Shown here: in pieces, positions 25,746 through 35,420 of the stretch
How the letters are laid out: each line of letters begins with the position of its first letter
Position numbering within the stretch: the stretch's first letter is position 1
Assembly: GCA_016210985.1 (NCBI GenBank)
Contig: JACQTD010000081.1
Coordinates: 1 to 39,733 of the forward strand
Source: Acidobacteriota bacterium
Lineage (GTDB): Bacteria; Acidobacteriota; Blastocatellia; HR10; JACQTD01
DNA: 39,733 nt
Direction of reading: 5' to 3'
Notes under the pieces: generated by a model
Told to the model about the DNA's origin: nothing
Database searches by the model: none
What the model saw: only the letters and a program-made list of their open reading frames with translations
Position numbers and translations under genes: made by a program

Positions 25746-26705
25746 TGGACTATTAATGCACCGCCGATGAAGCTACACATCGCATGGCGGCAGTCGTTGG
25801 CTCTTACCTGGTCATAGCGGGCTCGCCGACCTAACGTGCGTAAATCCTGCAACTGCCATAGCGCATCACGGAGATCTGAGTATGGACACTAGCCCCAAAT
25901 GTGTGGTGAGTAAACCCTGAATGGTATGGTTGGCGACACCCTCACTCAGTCCCTCATTGACAGGGGGAACTTCCATGGATCTCTGGGGCTGTGAGTCGTA
26001 CATGTGATCGCAGCCTTGCTTCATGGTCCGTGAGCTAATCCGTTGATTCTCCCGCTGGACGACCCATCGCCAGCGCCATTAGGCGAGCGCGTTGGAATGG
26101 TCGCAGCCGGCTGCCATAGACATTTCTGTGTGAGCTCAGATGGACCGACTGCGGTTCTGGAATCGGGTACGATTCTCTTGATTCTGTGAGTAACACAATT
26201 CCCTCAACCAACCACTCCGGCCAGACGCCCCCCAGGGGACGGTAGCGAGAGTTGCGGATGACGACTCCAAGTTCTTTCCCGCTCCAGGTCTCCTGGTTAG
26301 AGAATTCGATTGGACTCCTCTCGCTCGACGAACAACAGCGCCTCCGGGACGCTGCCCTCCCGCTCTCAGCTGATACAGACTTCGCAATATGTTACGCCCG
26401 CCTGTGTAATTGTCAACGGTGTAATCACATTATGGTCCTGGCTCCTCTCCAGTATGTGTGAAGAGACTCGGCATCTCTGGATGATGACGACGTATCACTA
26501 GCTTGCCCGCGGGAGTCGGCGGAGTCAGGTCTTGGCTATGGTTAGAGACAGTGCCGGTCAGGCTTGCACTGTGACCGGGTAACGGGCCCCTCTCAGCCTC
26601 CTCCTGAGATTCTGCTGACCTATTCGCCGATGCCGATTGACTGCACGCAGAGGAGCAGCTGGGGCCGGAGTTCATTGGCGAATTCAGGTTACAGGATGAG
26701 ACTAG

Positions 26706-28379
26706 TCAACTTGTGACCGCAAGCTCCTGCAGGTACTCGGCGAACGAGTGAGCCGCGCCGTCCAAGCCCTGGATCTTCGGATTGCTCGATTCGATCACGT
26801 AGTACTCGTCCGGCGCGTGGGCGCCACCTCCGTGGCCAAGGCCGAAATGGCCGGCCGCCAAACGCAACGGCTGCCCTGTAAACACATAGCCCGGCCATGA
26901 GCCGGCACTCCGAGGCCAGAGGATGGGGTCGATCCCTGCCCGGCGGTAAACGGCGGTTTGGGCTCGGATGAGTGCGGCGTCGGCTGGGGTACTGTTAGGA
27001 TCGTATCCGCCGGTCATCACAACCTCGATGTCTCCGAAACCACGCTTCGTGAGGTGCGTCTTGAGCGCAGCGTGTGCCTCGGCCGCCGTCATGTCGGGTA
27101 CGAGCCGCAAGTCAAGCTTAGCCACGGCCCGATGGGGAAGGACGGTCTTTCCACCGACCCCGGTGTAGCCACCCACCAGACCCTCGATGTTGACCGTCGG
27201 GTGCGACGCGAGCAATTCCAGCGCCTCGCGCCAACTCGCATCGTTGACCCAACGCTGGACGCCGAGTTGCTTCTTCGTGATTTTTTCATCAAGGCGACGC
27301 GCGCCTTCGGCGATCATGGCCCTCTCGCTCTCCGAGGTCGGCCGGGCCTTATCGGCGAAGCCGTCGATGGCGGGGGTGTTGCCGTCCGCGGCCACGAGTG
27401 TCGAAAGTGCCTGGACGAGGTGCCATGCCGGACTGTCGAGCCGCGCCTTATTGCTCGAGTGAACATCGCGACTCGGGCCGCGGCCCCAACGCTCCCCGCT
27501 CGAAATCAACTCGACTTCGATGACGCCCTTAGCGCCAAGCGTGATCATGACCTGACCATCGAGGCCCTGCGTCGCGGAGGGCATGAATATCCCGGTACAT
27601 TTTCCTAGGGCGGCCAGCACTTCCGGCCGGCGGACGATCTGCGGGAAATGAGGAGAACCGATCTCCTCCTCCCCTTCAGCCACCAGTACCAGGTTCACGG
27701 GGAGCTTCTGGCCCGCGCCCCTGAAGGCATAAAGCGCGGCAAGGACAGCCATCTCCGGGCCTTTCTGATTCACGGCGCCGCGTCCCATGAGGATTTTCCC
27801 CAGGCCAGGCCGATCGACAAGCGCCGCCTCCCAGGGAGGTGACGACCACTCCGCCGGATCGACTTGTTTCACGTCGTACATGAAGTAGAGGCCGACCGTG
27901 CGGCTGGCGCCGGCATCGAGAGTAGCAAAAATGCCGGGCTGGCCGTCGGTGGGTATCTTCACGACCTGCTCGAATCCAGCCTCTCGGAGGAATCGCATCG
28001 TCAGATCACAGCCCTCGTTCACCCCCCTGTTTTCAGCGGCAATCGACGGCTGTCGTATCCACTCCTGCAGGCGCGCGACGGTCTCTTCGTGACGCTTCTC
28101 AATTTGTGAAAGCACGGGTCCGAGATCGCCGGCATCCGCGCGCGCCCGGCGGCCCCATGCGAGGGTCGCCGCCCCGGCGACAGCGCCGCGGAGGAAAGAT
28201 CTTCGGTTCAGGGAATGGTGCAACACCGAGCGCGACACGCCCTCCACCGCTTCGCGCTCTTCACTTCCCGTATCGACGGGCGCTAATGCCGCGCCGCCTC
28301 GGGCCTCGGCCTGGGTGCTGCCCGCGGGAATCCAATTCATATCCGACACTCGTCGTCGAGTCATAGATTCTCCATACAC
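26706..28379 (-). CDS. M20-family peptidase (dipeptidase-like), probable Tat-type signal
   Basis: NRRSFLRGAVAGAATLAWG; VGLYFMYDVKQVDPAEWSSPPWEAAL; GRGAVNQKGPEMAVLAALYA; AEGEEEIGSPHFPQIV. Confidence 0.9.
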   Translation of the reverse strand: MYGESMTRRRVSDMNWIPAGSTQAEARGGAALAPVDTGSEEREAVEGVSRSVLHHSLNRRSFLRGAVAGAATLAWGRRARADAGDLGPVLSQIEKRHEETVARLQEWIRQPSIAAENRGVNEGCDLTMRFLREAGFEQVVKIPTDGQPGIFATLDAGASRTVGLYFMYDVKQVDPAEWSSPPWEAALVDRPGLGKILMGRGAVNQKGPEMAVLAALYAFRGAGQKLPVNLVLVAEGEEEIGSPHFPQIVRRPEVLAALGKCTGIFMPSATQGLDGQVMITLGAKGVIEVELISSGERWGRGPSRDVHSSNKARLDSPAWHLVQALSTLVAADGNTPAIDGFADKARPTSESERAMIAEGARRLDEKITKKQLGVQRWVNDASWREALELLASHPTVNIEGLVGGYTGVGGKTVLPHRAVAKLDLRLVPDMTAAEAHAALKTHLTKRGFGDIEVVMTGGYDPNSTPADAALIRAQTAVYRRAGIDPILWPRSAGSWPGYVFTGQPLRLAAGHFGLGHGGGAHAPDEYYVIESSNPKIQGLDGAAHSFAEYLQELAVTS

Positions 28380-28489
28380 ATCAGGGATTCAAGAAGCTTA
28401 TTCGAGCCTCGGTCCCATTACGAGGCCTTCGATTGCACAAAGACACCCTCACGCGGAGCCGCTGAGACGCGGAGCACAAAGGGAAGTAC

Positions 28490-28873
28490 TCAGGCGTGAC
28501 TCGGCCCGCGAAGCCGCTCCTCGCTCACCGATATCGCCAGTCCGTCGGGATCCAGATACTGGGCGATCTTTACGCCAAAAGTCTCCGTCGGCTCCTGTAT
28601 GCAGGGCGTGTTGTACTCCACCATTCGTTTGTGAAACTCGTCAAGATCCGGAACGCTCAGGCCGGGACGGCACCGCCCGGCAGGAAGCGGCCGCGGGTTT
28701 TCCAATTCCGGATTGGATTCTCGGGCGGCGTGGAGCGCCAGCGTGGCGCCCTCGGTCGCAAATTCGGTCCAACCGGGAGACTCGAATTTCAGCGGCAGTC
28801 CAAGCACGTCCCGATAAAACAATACCGCCCGCTCCATGTCGCTCACATGGACGATCGCATAATTCAGTCGCAC
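28490..28873 (-). CDS. VOC-family (glyoxalase/bleomycin-resistance-like) protein
   Basis: MRLNYAIVHVSDMERAVLFYRDVLGLPLKFESPGWTEFATEGATLALHA...FGVKIAQYLDPDGLAISVSE. Confidence 0.9.
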   Translation of the reverse strand: MRLNYAIVHVSDMERAVLFYRDVLGLPLKFESPGWTEFATEGATLALHAARESNPELENPRPLPAGRCRPGLSVPDLDEFHKRMVEYNTPCIQEPTETFGVKIAQYLDPDGLAISVSEERLRGPSHA

Positions 28874-28991
28874 TCGAAACCTCCTTCCCTTGGTTCGTCT
28901 TACTCAGTCTACCATCAACCCGCGGACGTCGCTTCCCTTCACTGGAGTCCCTATATAGGATTGCTGCCCCACACCCGTACCGAACGGAGCC

Positions 28992-30090
28992 ATGCCATAT
29001 TTCCTTGCTGCCGGTGGAGTACCACCCTTCCTGACTGAAATTGTCGCCCTGATCGGCGCCGGCGCCATCATAGCCTACCTCTGTTTTCGCTTGAACCTGG
29101 TGCCGATTGTCGGTTTCCTGCTGGCGGGCGTATTAATCGGCCCGCACGCCCTCGGCCTGGTGCGCGATCACGAACTCGTGGATGCGGCGGCAGAAATCGG
29201 CGTCATCCTGTTGCTCTTCACGATCGGCATTGAATTCAGCCTCGAGAAACTTGCGCGGATTAAGCGGCTGATCTTTTTCGGCGGAGGGCTTCAAGTCACC
29301 CTCGCCAGCCTGGCTACGATGGGGTTGCTCGCCGCCTTCGGAGTCGATTGGAGGGCAGGACTCTTCACCGGATTCCTCGTTGCCCTCAGTTCGACCACGA
29401 TCGTACTCAAACTGGTGGGCGACCGGGGTGAGCGGGACAGCCTGCACGGCCAGGCCGGTCTGGGCCTGCTCATCTTCCAGGATCTGGCGATCATCGTCAT
29501 GGTCCTGCTCGTGCCCATGCTCAGCGGTTCCGGCGGCTCGGCCGCCGGAATTATCTGGGCGCTCTGGAAAGCGCTCGCCATCATCGCCGTCGTGCTGCTG
29601 TTCGCCCGCAAGTTAATGCCCGGAGTGTTGGAGAAGGTTGCGCTCACCTGCTCTCCGGAACTGTTCCTTCTCACCGTTATCGCGATCTGTTTCGGGACCG
29701 CTTACCTCACCAGCCTTGCGGGTGTGAGCCTCTCGCTCGGCGCCTTTCTGGTGGGCTTACTGGTCAGCGAAAGCCGGTTCAGTGAGCACGCGCTCGGCGA
29801 GAGGATGCCGCTCCAGATTCTCTTTAGCGCGACGTTCTTCGTATCCGTAGGAATGCTGCTTGATCTTCGTTTTCTTCTGCAACACCTCCCGCTCGAGGCC
29901 GGAGTCATCGCGTCCGTGCTGTTCATCAAGGTCTTGACCACCGGCGTGAGCGTCCTCGTGCTCGGCTACAAGCTGCCGATCTCCGCGGCATGCGCACTAC
30001 TGCTGGCCCAGCTCGGAGAGTTTTCGTTTGTGCTCGAGCGCGCCGGGCGCGAAGTCGGTTTATACCCCGCAGGAAGCGCCGGGGCGGGTA
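28992..30090 (+). pseudogene. KefB/CPA2-type cation:proton antiporter membrane domain, disrupted before the RCK region
   Basis: IGAGAIIAYLCFRLNLVPIVGFLLAGVLIGPHALGLV...ISAACALLLAQLGEFSFVLERAGREVGLYPAG; then frame is lost. Confidence 0.8.
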
Positions 30091-30754
30091 TCGCGCCCTA
30101 CTCAATGAACCCGCCGAGGGTGAGAAGCCGGTGGTGGAATGCGATGTGCCCGAGGAGTGCCTCGACACCCGGACGGTCACGGTCCGCTCGGGAGCGCCCG
30201 TCACGACGCGAATCGTTTCCGAATGGGAAGGCGAGTCAGGGTACGGCATCACCCTGAACTCGGCGCTTCGCGAGGGCAAACCCCTGGAACCGCCCTACGA
30301 CGAGATCAAGCTGCGTCCCGGCGACGAACTGGTGCTTTCGGGTACTGCCGCCGCATTCGCCCGAAGCGCTTGTCGTTTTCGCGCAGGCGGTGTTGAACTG
30401 GACGAAGCCTTCGATGGTGAAGGTTCGTCCGCTCTCGCCGATCCGGAAAGCACCATTGACACCGAACAGGTGATCGAGCTGACTGCCGAGATGGCCGCTT
30501 CGACCGCCTGCTCGCACCTGGATCAGGTTCATCCGGTGATGCCGAGCGCGCGCGGCTGCGAGGAGTGCCTGCGGATGGGCGATCGGTGGGTACACTTGCG
30601 AATCTGCATGACCTGCGGGCACGTCGGGTGCTGCGATTCCTCCAAGAACAAGCATGCCTCGAAACATGTCTCCGAAACCGATCACCCGATCGTGAAATCC
30701 CTTCAGCCCGCGGAGCACTGGGCCTGGTGCTATGCCGATGAGAGTTATCTGTAG
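30075..30754 (+). pseudogene. TrkA-C-like domain plus UBP-type zinc finger, C-terminal part of the disrupted antiporter
   Basis: Frame from YRALLNEPAEGEKP...RTVTVRSGAPVTTRIVSEWEG...LRPGDELVLSG; CSHLDQVHPVMPSARGCEECLRMGDRWVHLRICMTCGHVGCCDSSKNKHASKHVSETDHPIV. Confidence 0.8.
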
Positions 30755-30878
30755 CCGGGCAGGCGGTGGTGAATTGCAGACTCGTCATTCTCATCTCACT
30801 CGGATGAGCGAGAGAAGGGCTTGGCAACGAGGCCCAACCGGACATGTCTCAAGGTGATGGAGGCGTCGGGATTCCTGT

Positions 30879-31030
30879 CGGCTCTTCGAGCCTCGTGAAT
30901 TCTCGGAGGGCATTACCCCGACCTGACGGTCGAGGCTATTGTCTGTCGGCTCTTCGAGCCTGGCGATGGGCTTGTTTCCGCTCGGCTCTTCGAGCCTGAC
31001 GATGGCCCAGTTCTTTTGGCTCTTCGAGCC
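30879..31030 (+). repeat. Four copies of (c)ggctcttcgagcc mini-hairpin plus a structurally similar fifth hairpin
   Basis: Copies at 30879-30892, 30947-30960, 30983-30996, 31017-31030; cgacctgacggtcg at approx 30919-30932. Confidence 0.8.
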
Positions 31031-31073
31031 GGGTAAAACAGGTCCGAAGGACCGCCAGGTAATAGCCCCGCGC

Positions 31074-31106
31074 GTGGCCCCGCGCGTGAGCGCGGGGAAC
31101 GAATCG
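31074..31106 (+). other. Solitary GC-rich hairpin resembling a type I-E CRISPR repeat
   Basis: gtggccccgcgcgtgagcgcggggaacgaatcg: 8-bp stem ccccgcgc/gcgcgggg with gtga loop. Confidence 0.5.
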
Positions 31107-31163
31107 CTAAAAGAACTTTACGCTGTCTCCTGGTTACATCCTTTTTTCTCAAAAGGTGGCCGT

Positions 31164-33482
31164 CTAAGGACGATGCGCGCTTCTCCTTCCCGCTGATCTC
31201 GTTTCGCGAACCTTGTGATCCGCATCCTTAACGGAAGGAAGAAGCGCCCCGCCGGCGGGAGGTTCGGAGATCTTCGCTACAAAGACATCGGCCGGACCGC
31301 CGCCATACATGGCCTGCAAGGGGTTAACGGTCGGATAGTCAGCCGAACTGGTCTGGCCTGAGATGTAGACGTTGTCGGCAGGGTCCAGGCCAAGATAAAC
31401 GATCTCTTCTTCGCCGCTGCCTCCGAAGTAGGTTGAGTAGATCAGCGCCGAGCCATCGCTTTTCAGCTTCGCTACCCAACCATCGCCTCCAATCATGCCG
31501 CCGCCTGGAGGACCGCCGTATGTTGCCTGGATGGGATTGACGATCGGGAAATTGGCAGAGGCGGTGAATCCCGCAACGTAAACATTGCCGTCACCGTCCA
31601 GAGCCAGTCCTTCGCCCGCGTCCTGCGCGTTGCCTCCGAGAAAGGTCGAGTAGATCAGCGCCGTGCCGTCTGCGTTGAGCTTGGCTACAAACGCGTCGAA
31701 CGGGCCCCCGCCGTATGTCTGCAGCGAGTTCCGAGTCGGGAAGTCAGCTGAGCCGGCGAATCCGGTTATACAGACATTCCCGCCCAAGTCCACCGCGATC
31801 CCTCGGGCAATGTCACGTCCGGAACCACCCAGATAGGTGGAGTAGAGGAGGGATGTGCCGGAAGCACTCAACTTGGCTACGAACAGGTCGAACATGCCTC
31901 CTCGGTTGTTAGGCTGCAAGGGATTGACGGTCGGCAAGTTCATCGAAGTAGTTTGACCATGGAGGTACGCGTTGCCGACGGCGTCCAGCGCGATGCCGAT
32001 GACAAACTCGTTTCCTGCGCCACCGAGGAAGGTTGAATAAACCAGCGCCGAACCCGTGGAGTTCAGCTTCGCGACAAAGGCGTCGGCACCTCCGCCAAAC
32101 ACGGGCTGAAGCGCGTTGACGATCGGAAAATTATTTGGACTTCCCGGCATCGCTCCGCTACCTCCCGTCACGTAGGCATTGCCGTCAGCATCCACCTTAA
32201 TGTCGCTGCTGCTCTCAGACGCGCTGCCGCCCAGGTAGGTAGAGTAAACCAAGGCTGAGCCGTCCGGGGCAAGCTTGGTTACGAAGACGTCGAAAAAGCC
32301 TCCCGGACTCGACTGGTACGAGCTCATCGTTGGAAAGTTATTCGAGTTGGTACGCCCAAGTACGTAAGCGTTGCCGGCGCTGTCCACAGCGATGCTGCCA
32401 ATCGTGTCATCCCCGCTGCCACCGAGGTAGGTGGAGTAAACCAAGGCCGTCCCCGACGCATTCAGCTTAGCCACGAACACGTCGAATGGCCCGCCCCGAT
32501 ACGTCGGCGGGATCGGAGCCGGCGAGGGAAAGTTGGCTGAGTTCGTATTGCCGGCCACGTAAGCCTGGCCCTCCGCGTCCACGGCGATGATGGGGATACG
32601 GTCGTTCCCGCTGCCGCCGAGGTAGGTCGAGTAGGACAGAACCGGATCGATGATCAGCGGCTTGGAGACGTCATAGGCGGCCACCTGGAACCCGACCGCC
32701 ATACCCGCGGTCCAAGAGTCCCCGTCCGCCATCCGGGGTGCGGACCCGTTCCGGGTTCCAGAGAGGGCGTATCCACCTTCAACCGTCTGCCGTTTACCGT
32801 CGACTTCCTGGTAAATTACCGGGGCGCGCTGGATGACTTCTCGGCCGTCCAGTTGCAGGATCAAATTGCCCTCCCTGTCGAGCTCGAGTTCGTCGGCACC
32901 TTCGAAGCGGAGGCTGATGAGGTTTGGATCCGCACCGGGCGCCAGGACAAAATCGTACTCCAACTGCTGGCGGCGGCCGTAATAAATCATGTCCACGCCC
33001 GGGTAGACGTCAGGATATTTCACCTTGGCAAAGGTAGGGATGTCTGCGCACCACGCTGCCGGGTCATTCCCGATAAATTGGTTCAACCTACCGGGCAGTT
33101 CGTCGAGCCCGACCAATTCTGGCGAAGGATTCGCGTCCGCGAGCTTCTTCCGCATTACCGCCACAGATGACTCGGAACTGCCGAGTTCGCCATCCGGCGA
33201 TACCATCGTAAGCACCATCTCGGATGGAGTGAAAAACAGCGTGTGGCTTGCGCCACGTGACAGGAACTTCACCTGGTGATCGGTTTGGCCCCGGTTCGCT
33301 TCAAACACGAACGGCAGTCCGCCCAGAGCATCCTCGACACGTACTTCAAGTTGTGAATCAAGTTGAGCGTTACCGCTTTCCGACCGCGGACTTTGAACCA
33401 TGCTGAACGGCAGAAGAGTCCACGTGAGGAAGATCTGTAGAACAAGCAAGCGCACTGGCAAACGGGCAGTAACCATATCCAT
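31164..33482 (-). CDS. SBBP-repeat beta-propeller secreted protein
   Basis: N-terminal FVFEANRGQTDHQVKFLSRG; multiple repeats of LVYSTYLGGSGDD...IAVDSAGNAYVLGRTNSNNFPT. Confidence 0.93.
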   Translation of the reverse strand: MDMVTARLPVRLLVLQIFLTWTLLPFSMVQSPRSESGNAQLDSQLEVRVEDALGGLPFVFEANRGQTDHQVKFLSRGASHTLFFTPSEMVLTMVSPDGELGSSESSVAVMRKKLADANPSPELVGLDELPGRLNQFIGNDPAAWCADIPTFAKVKYPDVYPGVDMIYYGRRQQLEYDFVLAPGADPNLISLRFEGADELELDREGNLILQLDGREVIQRAPVIYQEVDGKRQTVEGGYALSGTRNGSAPRMADGDSWTAGMAVGFQVAAYDVSKPLIIDPVLSYSTYLGGSGNDRIPIIAVDAEGQAYVAGNTNSANFPSPAPIPPTYRGGPFDVFVAKLNASGTALVYSTYLGGSGDDTIGSIAVDSAGNAYVLGRTNSNNFPTMSSYQSSPGGFFDVFVTKLAPDGSALVYSTYLGGSASESSSDIKVDADGNAYVTGGSGAMPGSPNNFPIVNALQPVFGGGADAFVAKLNSTGSALVYSTFLGGAGNEFVIGIALDAVGNAYLHGQTTSMNLPTVNPLQPNNRGGMFDLFVAKLSASGTSLLYSTYLGGSGRDIARGIAVDLGGNVCITGFAGSADFPTRNSLQTYGGGPFDAFVAKLNADGTALIYSTFLGGNAQDAGEGLALDGDGNVYVAGFTASANFPIVNPIQATYGGPPGGGMIGGDGWVAKLKSDGSALIYSTYFGGSGEEEIVYLGLDPADNVYISGQTSSADYPTVNPLQAMYGGGPADVFVAKISEPPAGGALLPSVKDADHKVRETRSAGRRSAHRP

Positions 33483-33719
33483 CCCTCCAGGATCGATGAC
33501 TTCGGTGGACTGCGTCGGCGAATTCCCGGCAGAACCCTTCGATTTTCAATTTCCGTAGTGTGGGGACGTGAGGAGACTACCCGCCATTGCCGAAAAGGAG
33601 AAGAATCGGTCCCTTCTTCTCCCTAGAAGTGTCGGAACCACCGAACCTGAACTCGCCCTTGACCGCGACCAACCGCGCTGCGGACTGCCTAAGGCCTGCT
33701 CGCGATGGCATCGGGGAAT

Positions 33720-34622
33720 TCAGCCCGGTAAATTATTGATCCTATCACTTCGTGTGCCGCAACGCAAAACCATGAGCGAGGTGTCATCCGCCAGCGGACG
33801 AGAGCAGGCGAAATCCTGGACCGCGCCCAGCACGGAAAACATCACGGTCTCGGCGGATCCGGTTTGCGAGCGGCGCAGTTCCGCCTCGAGACGTTCATAA
33901 CCGAACTCCTCTTCGACGTCATTCTGCGATTCGAGGATGCCGTCGGAGCAAGCCAGCAGAATATCGCCTTCACCGATGCGTACATCCCCTCCGGTGAAGG
34001 CGGACGTACAGAACGCGCCCAACAACGGTCCGCCCTCAGCCAGCCATTCCAACCGACCATGCGCGCGCAGGAGCAACGCCGGGGGATGTCCGGCACTGGA
34101 GTAATCCAGCCTTCCCGTGTCCGGATCCAACCGCGCCAGAAACAAGCTGGTCAACGGCGCCGACGGCGACATCCGGCAGAGGTCGCGATTCACCCCGGCC
34201 AGGATCGCCTCCGGTTCGGGGTTCGCCGCGGTGTGCGTTCCAACGAGTCCTGCCAACAGCGTGGTCCACATCCCCGCGGCCAGACCTTTGCCACAGATAT
34301 CTCCTAGGGCCAGAACGAGCCCCGCGTTCGTCTCCGCAACCGTGAAGAAGTCACCGGGCAGATGGCGGACGGCGAAAATCTCACTGGCGATTTCAACGTC
34401 GCCGTGACGGACGAGTCGCGGCGCACACAGCCTACGGTACCCTTGTGCGGCTTCGAAGAGCGCGGTGTGCAGTTCCGCGTAGTCCTTCTGAAGCGCCGAA
34501 AGTTTTAGTTCCAGGTCCCGGTTGCGAGCCCGGGAGTCCGCGCTCGAGCGAGGTGGAGAATCATCTTGGATCTCGACCGCTCCACGTGCGGGCCAACGGC
34601 CATCAAATTCCGGCTGACTCAC
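33720..34622 (-). CDS. SpoIIE/PP2C-type serine phosphatase
   Basis: DFFTVAETNAGLVLALGDICGKGLAAGMWTTLLAGLV; LDYSSAGHPPALLL; LLACSDGILES; LADDTSLMVLR. Confidence 0.9.
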   Translation of the reverse strand: MSQPEFDGRWPARGAVEIQDDSPPRSSADSRARNRDLELKLSALQKDYAELHTALFEAAQGYRRLCAPRLVRHGDVEIASEIFAVRHLPGDFFTVAETNAGLVLALGDICGKGLAAGMWTTLLAGLVGTHTAANPEPEAILAGVNRDLCRMSPSAPLTSLFLARLDPDTGRLDYSSAGHPPALLLRAHGRLEWLAEGGPLLGAFCTSAFTGGDVRIGEGDILLACSDGILESQNDVEEEFGYERLEAELRRSQTGSAETVMFSVLGAVQDFACSRPLADDTSLMVLRCGTRSDRINNLPG

Positions 34623-34634
34623 GAAGTCCTCTCC

Positions 34635-35420
34635 TCATCCGACGAACTTATAGCCGCTGCCGTGGACGGTAAGAATGATCCGCGGTTCCTCGGGATTCAC
34701 TTCCAGCTTCTGCCGGAGGTGAACGATATGGGTGTCAACCGTCCGCGTGTTGGGATAGTTCTCGAAGCCCCACACCGCGTCCAGCAGGCGGTCGCGGCTG
34801 AGCGTTTCCCCGGGATGGGAGATGAAGTAGGCCAGCAGGGCAAACTCCTTCGATGAGAACTCGATGATCTTACCCGCGCGACGCACTTCATGGTTGTGGG
34901 TATTGACCTCAAAATCGTTGAACCGGTAAACCACCGGAGCTCGGGATGGCGGTGAGACCCGTCGCAACACCGCTTTGACCCGGGCCATCAGTTCACGCAC
35001 CGAGAATGGCTTGGTCACGTAGTCGTCGGCTCCCAACTCCAGGCCCACCACCTTGTCAATCTCCTGTCCGCGGGCGGTCAGCATGATGACGGGTAACGAA
35101 GGCCGCTTGGCCTTTAATTGCTTGCATACGTCGAGACCGCTCATCCGCGGCATCATCACGTCGAGTACCACCAGGTCGGGGTAGTCCGTCAGCGCCCGCT
35201 CGAGCCCCGCGGTTCCGTCGTGCGCGCTGATCACTTCGTAGCCTTCGTACTCAAAATTATCGCGCAGTCCAGCCACCATGGCGGGCTCGTCCTCTACGAT
35301 CAGGATGCGCGTCCGCTTGATAGCGCTCATCGCGGTTTCGGATCCGTGCCCGCCGGCAGCCCTCGAGCCATCCGCCGCGGGATCCCGGGGTCGTCCGGGG
35401 ACTTCCTGCTTTCGGTTCAT
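34635..35420 (-). CDS. OmpR-family response regulator
   Basis: RILIVEDEPAMVAGLRDNFEYEGYEV; LVVLDVMMPRMSGLDVCKQL; winged-helix C-terminus ENYPNTRTVDTHIVHLRQKLE. Confidence 0.95.
   Translation of the reverse strand: MNRKQEVPGRPRDPAADGSRAAGGHGSETAMSAIKRTRILIVEDEPAMVAGLRDNFEYEGYEVISAHDGTAGLERALTDYPDLVVLDVMMPRMSGLDVCKQLKAKRPSLPVIMLTARGQEIDKVVGLELGADDYVTKPFSVRELMARVKAVLRRVSPPSRAPVVYRFNDFEVNTHNHEVRRAGKIIEFSSKEFALLAYFISHPGETLSRDRLLDAVWGFENYPNTRTVDTHIVHLRQKLEVNPEEPRIILTVHGSGYKFVG

Noticed and set aside
26252-26461. Small plus ORF in the intergenic region upstream of the DGQHR operon
   Set aside because: No recognisable family or RBS; not supportable as a gene
26958-27608. Plus ORF 216 aa opposite the M20 peptidase
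   Set aside because: Shadow of a well-supported coding frame
28315-29034. Plus ORF 239 aa overlapping the VOC gene
   Set aside because: Overlaps a clear VOC-family CDS on minus; shadow ORF
30879-31106. True CRISPR array
   Set aside because: Repeat is only about 13-16 bp, spacing irregular (68/36/34), and no cas genes; reported as hairpin array and solo hairpin instead
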